Shown piece by piece: positions 58,491 through 64,000 of a stretch of DNA of 64,000 nucleotides (position 1 is its first letter; each line of letters begins with the position of its first letter). The DNA is taken from positions 11,921,519 to 11,985,518 of the forward strand of contig OZ020521.1 of the NCBI GenBank assembly GCA_963971425.1, given 5' to 3'. The notes under the pieces were generated by a model. That model saw only the letters and a program-made list of their open reading frames with translations. It did not search any database and was not told where the DNA came from. This DNA comes from Bryoerythrophyllum caledonicum. Its lineage: Eukaryota; Streptophyta; Bryopsida; Pottiales; Pottiaceae. Position numbers and translations under genes: made by a program.

Positions 58491-59266
58491 TTAACCCTTT
58501 ATCATCCACAAAGCCCAAAATGGGACTCCGGAGGGGCTAAAACTCAATTTGCATGAAATCCATGAGGAACTAGGCTTCGAGATACAAGGTTCATATTTGC
58601 GCACTCATTACACAAACACTCTCCAACAATTAGATCATGATTTGGATTTATAGAACTCTTGGAAAAGCTAGGAATACAACACAAAATACAATGAATATAG
58701 TGAATACTGTGCCACATACTATGATGTATTTCACACACATGCACATCGATTTTGGTCTTAAATTTTGATTGAACTTCGTCTTTATGACATTCTTCATTGT
58801 TTTGTGGTTGTTGATATCTCTCCTCACATACAAAACTTCCGTTTTGATTTGTACAAGGTTGGAACATTTTTGTATGCAACCAAGTAGAAAAAAGCAAAAA
58901 AATCACCAATAATTGTGTATGAATATTTTTCTCACATATGATATGTCTATGCAAAGCTATCAACCTAGTGCACATGTGAACCACTCTAATTCAAAGTAAA
59001 AAAAATCATGCAAGAATCTATTGATGGTCAAAGTAGTACACCCTCCAAATTCCACAGTTTTCACTACCAATATACGGTAACATTAAACACTATAATCTAT
59101 TCCATCAACCGTTGGATGTTGTGCAAAATTTCCCCAAAGTTGAAGTCATGGGTTAAGTTTTGTAAGGTTAGCTATTAAAATCAGGCGTTGTATTTCCATC
59201 AAATCCGGTTCAAAGAAAAAAAAAACTTGGTTTTTCCAGAAACATCCCAGGGCGGTAAAGGGTTAA
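58491..59266. mobile_element. 776-bp non-autonomous element, TTAACCCTTTA ends
   Basis: Left end TTAACCCTTTATC, right end complement of TTAACCCTTTACC. The internal part is co-linear with 22.49-23.15 kb. The minus-strand frame of 146 codons at 58544-58984 lies inside and is not conserved in the other copy, so I do not call it a gene. Confidence 0.7.
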
Positions 59267-59860
59267 TAAAGTAAAAGCGCACTGCAGCATACAATGTAAG
59301 CAGATCATCTGTCCACGCTTCACGAAACATTCAAATTTCAACAAGTTCCCGCCCATTCTCCCGCAGCCCCGGAACCGACCCGGATCTCCGAACCTAGTTT
59401 TGTCAACCGATGCAGCCCCACACCGTCCACGTGACGCTATCTGAAGGCCCGGATCATTATTAAAAACCGAACCAAAAGCCGCGACCCAGTCCACAAAGAA
59501 ACCGGTACCCGGACCTGGGCACATACCCGATGCTCTCCTGTGACCACGCGCCACAATCACTCAAAACCGTCATCAGACCCTAAACCAACTATAAGAAAAT
59601 CGGTAGATCCCAGAACTGGCGTTTCGGAGAATAGGTAGAGTTCAGCGATGAGCGAGACAGTGTCGGATTTAGGTGTGTGAGGTACCAGGCTCGCCGAAGG
59701 CAGCCGTCGGATGGAGCGAGATCGGAGGGTGGATATCGGCTATGGCAGGTCAGCCGTCGATGCGGGAAGGATCCGAGGGCGAGGGTGAGCGGGAGGCTCG
59801 GCAGGGATCCTTTTGGCAGCACCCTAAAGACGGGCCTGACCTTACGGGTTCCAATTCCAA
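59267..59860. other. Promoter side of right H3.3
   Basis: GC-rich compared with the DNA to the left; no independent gene supported. Contains AGCCGTCGGATGGAGCGAGA, like the words upstream of the left copy. Confidence 0.45.
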
Positions 59861-60606
59861 CGAGGTTTTCTGGTCCTGTTGCAATATTTCTAGAGCTCTC
59901 TCCAGCTTGGCTTCCTTGTTCTCTCGCGCGCTCTTGCTCTTGCTCTCTCGCGTTCTGTGTGAGTTTCGTCGCGCGCATTCTGCCCGCATCGCCGTCCCGT
60001 TCACACAAGGTATGTGCGCGGCCTCGCCGTTCTTTGCCGTTTCTATTCGTGTCGGTTATGTGTGTTGCCTGGGTTTGTTGACGAAACCCTCGGTCCGGGA
60101 GGGTGTCTTGTTGTGTGTTCGCTTTCGGCTTTGTTTTGTGAGGAGGCGTCTGTGAGTTGCGTGGTTGTCGTGATTCCGATGCTTTAGGTCGAGTGTTTTT
60201 TTGGTTATTTGGCGGGGTCTGAAGTGGCCATGAAACCCCTGGTTAGGCGGTAGTTTGAGTCGGTTGTGTTTTCTTTGTTTTTTCGTGCAGTGTGTGGAAT
60301 AGTGGCCGTTTGTTAAAGACAGTGTGAGTCTGTTTGCGTACTTCTTGGCGCGATATGATTTGAGACGTTGTCTGAGCGGGTGGTTGGTGTGTGAGGCTGT
60401 TGGGAAGGGGTGTGACTTTGTTCGGAGAGTATGAGTTGTTATTTCTCAGTTTTATCCTGCTTTTTTTTTGGAGCGCGTGTTTTGAATTTAGTTTTCGTGA
60501 ATGCCCCGAGTTGGACCGACGCTTTCTGTACGTCGTGGTTGTTTTTTGCTCATGATACTCTAGGGTTTGGTTTTATTTACGGACGTGACTTCTCCGGTAC
60601 TTGTAG

Positions 60607-61514
<908 letters not shown>

Positions 61515-61568
61515 GCCGACTCGCCCGGACTTTGTATGAGAAAACCCAAAAAAATATAAAAAAGTTTG

Positions 61569-61584
61569 GGGTTCTTTTGAACCC
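61569..61584 (+). promoter_or_regulatory. 3'UTR hairpin of right H3.3 gene
   Basis: GGGTTCTTTTGAACCC, 6-bp stem, 4-nt loop, about 55 bp after the stop, matching the left copy. It is not the classical metazoan histone stem-loop. Confidence 0.5.
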
Positions 61585-61614
61585 ACCAAAGAGGCGTCTT
61601 CTCGAGTAGGTGGG

Positions 61615-63747
61615 GTGAGGTTGTTACTCGTATCTTGTTTGTGCAGTGACGAATTAGCTGAGTGTTCATTCTGTGGTGGAGTGGGCTTTTGAGAGGTGGT
61701 GATTGGATTTGATTATGTTGGTGTGTCGTGTCCTGGACCTATCGGTTACTTCCATGGAGTTCTGCTCGTTGTGAAGTATTTTCTTGGTCAAGTGGTTCGT
61801 GGGGATTACCAGCAATTATTGCGGATATATCATCTGGTTGTGCGCAGAGCTCATACAGTTGATACAGTATAAGGTGTTAATCATAAAATGGGACTTGTCG
61901 TACTTCACCATGGCTTGACAACCTTTTGTCTCGTATCTTCTTGTAGTGGGTGAGGTCTCTGTTTCTTAAAGTTCCTGGTTCCTCTCATCGTTTTCGCACC
62001 GTGCCAAGTTCGTGGTGTGTTTTCTTGTTCAGTACTTTGGCCTGAACATCTTTGAAACTGTGTGGCGCGATGAGTGTTTCCGAGAGCGTTCGATGACGAC
62101 ACTGTATATCATGGTACGTGTAGATAAGTTTCGCTTGAATTTGACATGGTTAGTCCCTGATTAGGCGGCGACAAGTTTGTGTTGCTACGCACAGCTGGGT
62201 GTTTACAGGTGGTGGGAGACGACAAATATCTCCGGTGGCTCGGTGTGAGCTGCTTCATGTGTCCTCTTGAGATCGATACACACATGCACTGTTATCCACT
62301 CCGTAGTCAAGTATCACATGATCGCTACGAGTTGCACATCTTCCTGCAAACGTCAAGCTGCTGCATCGTCTACCTCATCCCTGCAAACTGCTCAGGTAAT
62401 CTCAATGTTCTAAGCGTTGCTGACACTTACGCGCACCCACATCAGACGACCTCACGTGAGGACACTTCAGATTAGCCATCTGTTGGAGAGGAAGTGCCTT
62501 TTGAACCAGCACAAACGTGTCGCCCAAGTTTCAATTGCTGCAGTGCAGGTCCTACTCCATATTCGTGTAAGCACCAGGTATCTTCCCTCATCTGACTCCT
62601 CTCGAAATTCGTGAACACGAGCTAAGTAATATCCCTCTAAGATATTCTACTATGAGTCACAGGCTCACCGGTACTGTACCGGTTATTTTATGTTTCTGGA
62701 TCTCCAAGATTAGCTTATTTATCTACAACGTATTTGACAATTGTTTTGAAACCGGAGAGAGGGGTTGAAGTTGGAATCAGGCAACACCCTGCAACAGTCA
62801 GTTTGGATGAGACAACCAGGCACATCACGCGACTGCAGAGATGACTTCCCCGATATCAATGGCTGTCTGCAATAGTAATATTGTTTCCACCCTGACTCAG
62901 CTCGGGAGGAACAGCTGCAGGACGATTGCGGCGGGGATCATCGCCAGATCGAACTGGACAGATTGCATGCGGAAGAGCCGCAGAAGCATCCGAGGCTGGC
63001 TGCTGCTGACTCACGTCACGCCAGCCAAGTTCATGGTTGCAGGCTCCTTCACGCCAACAAAAGCTCGATGCAGTCGCCATCACGAACTCACACTCTTTCC
63101 TGTCTCTCTGGGGACCACACCACGCATCGCTTCTTGTCCTTGTCCTTGTAATTCTTACACTCCAGAGTTTCACTGATTGGTCTTATATTCTCTACTTCGT
63201 GTGGACGTTTCCTTCCTGATCAGGATAGCTTGACGTCTGGTTCATTTCTCCCGCTTGGAGTGATCAGGTGAGGTTGAGTTTATCACGCTTGATTTGGACG
63301 TGTTATGAGTTAGAACTAAGCTAGTATTGTTTCTTAGTGGAGACGTATTGCAGGACATCAGTTTTGGTGATCCTTCGTTTCTTTGTCGTTCTTCAACAAA
63401 TGGTTTCACTGAAGCTTTTTTGCGACTAGCATGTAGTAGGAGCTGGCTGTCTTGATGTTGTTATTTCTGATCGCGCTTCGGAGGCGAGGTCTGCTAGTGT
63501 TTCATTACTATATTATTGGTTTTGATGTAGAGTTGGGTTTCTGTATCGTTTTATGCTAGTGTAACGAAGTTCATGGATGCTCGAGGTTGCAGCTGGTGTT
63601 GGATGGTTGTCAATTGTTTCTAATTCGCACCTGCTTTGTTCTGTCGTTAAGAGGTTTGGCTATGGCGAGTTGATGGTTCAGTGTGCTTAATCAAACGTAC
63701 TGGCCTTGCAGACTGACTGCGTAGGCTGCGATACTCAGACTCCCAAC
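61615..63747. other. Intergenic and probable 5' leader of the next gene
   Basis: No convincing coding sequence. GC content and GT-AG-like words suggest that the 5'UTR exons or intron of the gene starting at 63748 may lie in the last 1 kb; an acceptor (CTTGCAG) is at 63705-63711. Confidence 0.4.
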
Positions 63748-63857
63748 ATGGCGACGGAGGCGAAAGTGACGAAGCTTCGGCGTCTTACCAGCATGAGAGA
63801 GCGAGTTCAGGGTTCAATGCAAGATAATCCCAATCAACTTCTCAACCTGCTTCAACG
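63748..63857 (+). CDS. SUS: Probable sucrose synthase, first coding exon (gene leaves window)
   Basis: Sucrose synthase reversibly converts sucrose and UDP to UDP-glucose and fructose in the cytosol. Only the first coding exon is present: MATEAKVTKLRRLTSMRERV then QGSMQDNPNQLLNLLQ, split in an Arg codon at the donor CAACG|GTACAG. The pattern L-x-S-M-R-E-R-V, followed about 9-10 residues later by N-x-L-L-x-L-L-x-R, is that of the N-terminal regulatory region of plant sucrose synthases, which lies in a short first coding exon. An acceptor 36 bp upstream implies a 5'UTR intron. The rest of the gene lies beyond 64000, so the call rests on 36 residues. Confidence 0.6.
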
Positions 63858-64000
63858 GTACAGTGTTCAAATTTCTTGCTTCGTGTTCACTACGTGGTCG
63901 CAAGTTAACTTCGCCATTACTCTTCATCCTAGTTTTGACGAGATTACGGTGCTTGTCTTCATATAGATGCTGGACTTAGAAAACCCACGGGTCCTTTTCT

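Noticed and set aside
58544..58984. 146-codon minus frame with Cys/His content
   Set aside because: Lies inside a non-coding inverted-repeat element and is not open in the homologous copy at 22.5-23.1 kb.
59589..60155. Frames on both strands upstream of right H3.3
   Set aside because: They cover the promoter, non-coding exon and 5'UTR intron; no conservation in the left copy's frame.

Overview
The window is nuclear DNA of a streptophyte, most likely a non-seed land plant (bryophyte, lycophyte or fern) or a close algal relative. The evidence is intron-containing genes with plant products (histone H3.3, a PAM68 chloroplast protein, a LAZY/IGT-family gene, a thaumatin-like protein, the probable first coding exon of sucrose synthase) set in long AT-rich, transposon-laden DNA. 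I cannot name the species.

Layout. 1-14.2 kb: two copies of one LINE family, head to head. Copy 1 (minus) has a large intact ORF1 and a decaying ORF2 that runs off the left edge. Copy 2 (plus, about 7.0-14.24 kb) is full of stops but shows AP-type endonuclease, reverse transcriptase, an unassigned domain, RNase H and a C-terminal restriction-like endonuclease in that order. 14.2-15.15 kb: inverted Harbinger-like MITEs. 17.4-18.9 kb: LAZY-like gene (+). 20.3-20.9 kb: PAM68 (-). 24.4-25.4 kb: thaumatin-like gene in three exons (-). 25.8-27.4 kb: complete but dead Tc1-like transposon.

29.4-48.2 kb: an unusual block. On the minus strand are remains of intron-containing genes for a ParB-like-domain protein with an uncharacterised C-terminal half, acidic disordered proteins and an FCP1/HAD-type phosphatase. 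On the plus strand, diverging from them, is a broken DUF7869-type (KDZ-like) transposase. About twenty copies of a 19-bp palindrome, consensus TATCCTCGACTCGAGGATA, lie between and inside the introns of these genes, and I did not notice it elsewhere. I read this as one large decayed mobile element that may carry its own ParB-like protein and cognate sites; this is inference. A 5'-truncated LINE (copy 3) with a perfect 12-bp target duplication sits in its middle.

48.2-64 kb: AT-rich DNA with MITE families and a perfect 4 x 89-bp tandem repeat, then two intact four-exon H3.3 genes in inverted orientation (52.05-53.6 kb minus, 59.9-61.6 kb plus). They encode the same protein, each has a 5'UTR intron, and both share a 3'UTR hairpin. 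A probable sucrose synthase gene begins at 63.75 kb and leaves the window.

The host genes do not form a pathway. The mobile elements explain most of the remaining structure.
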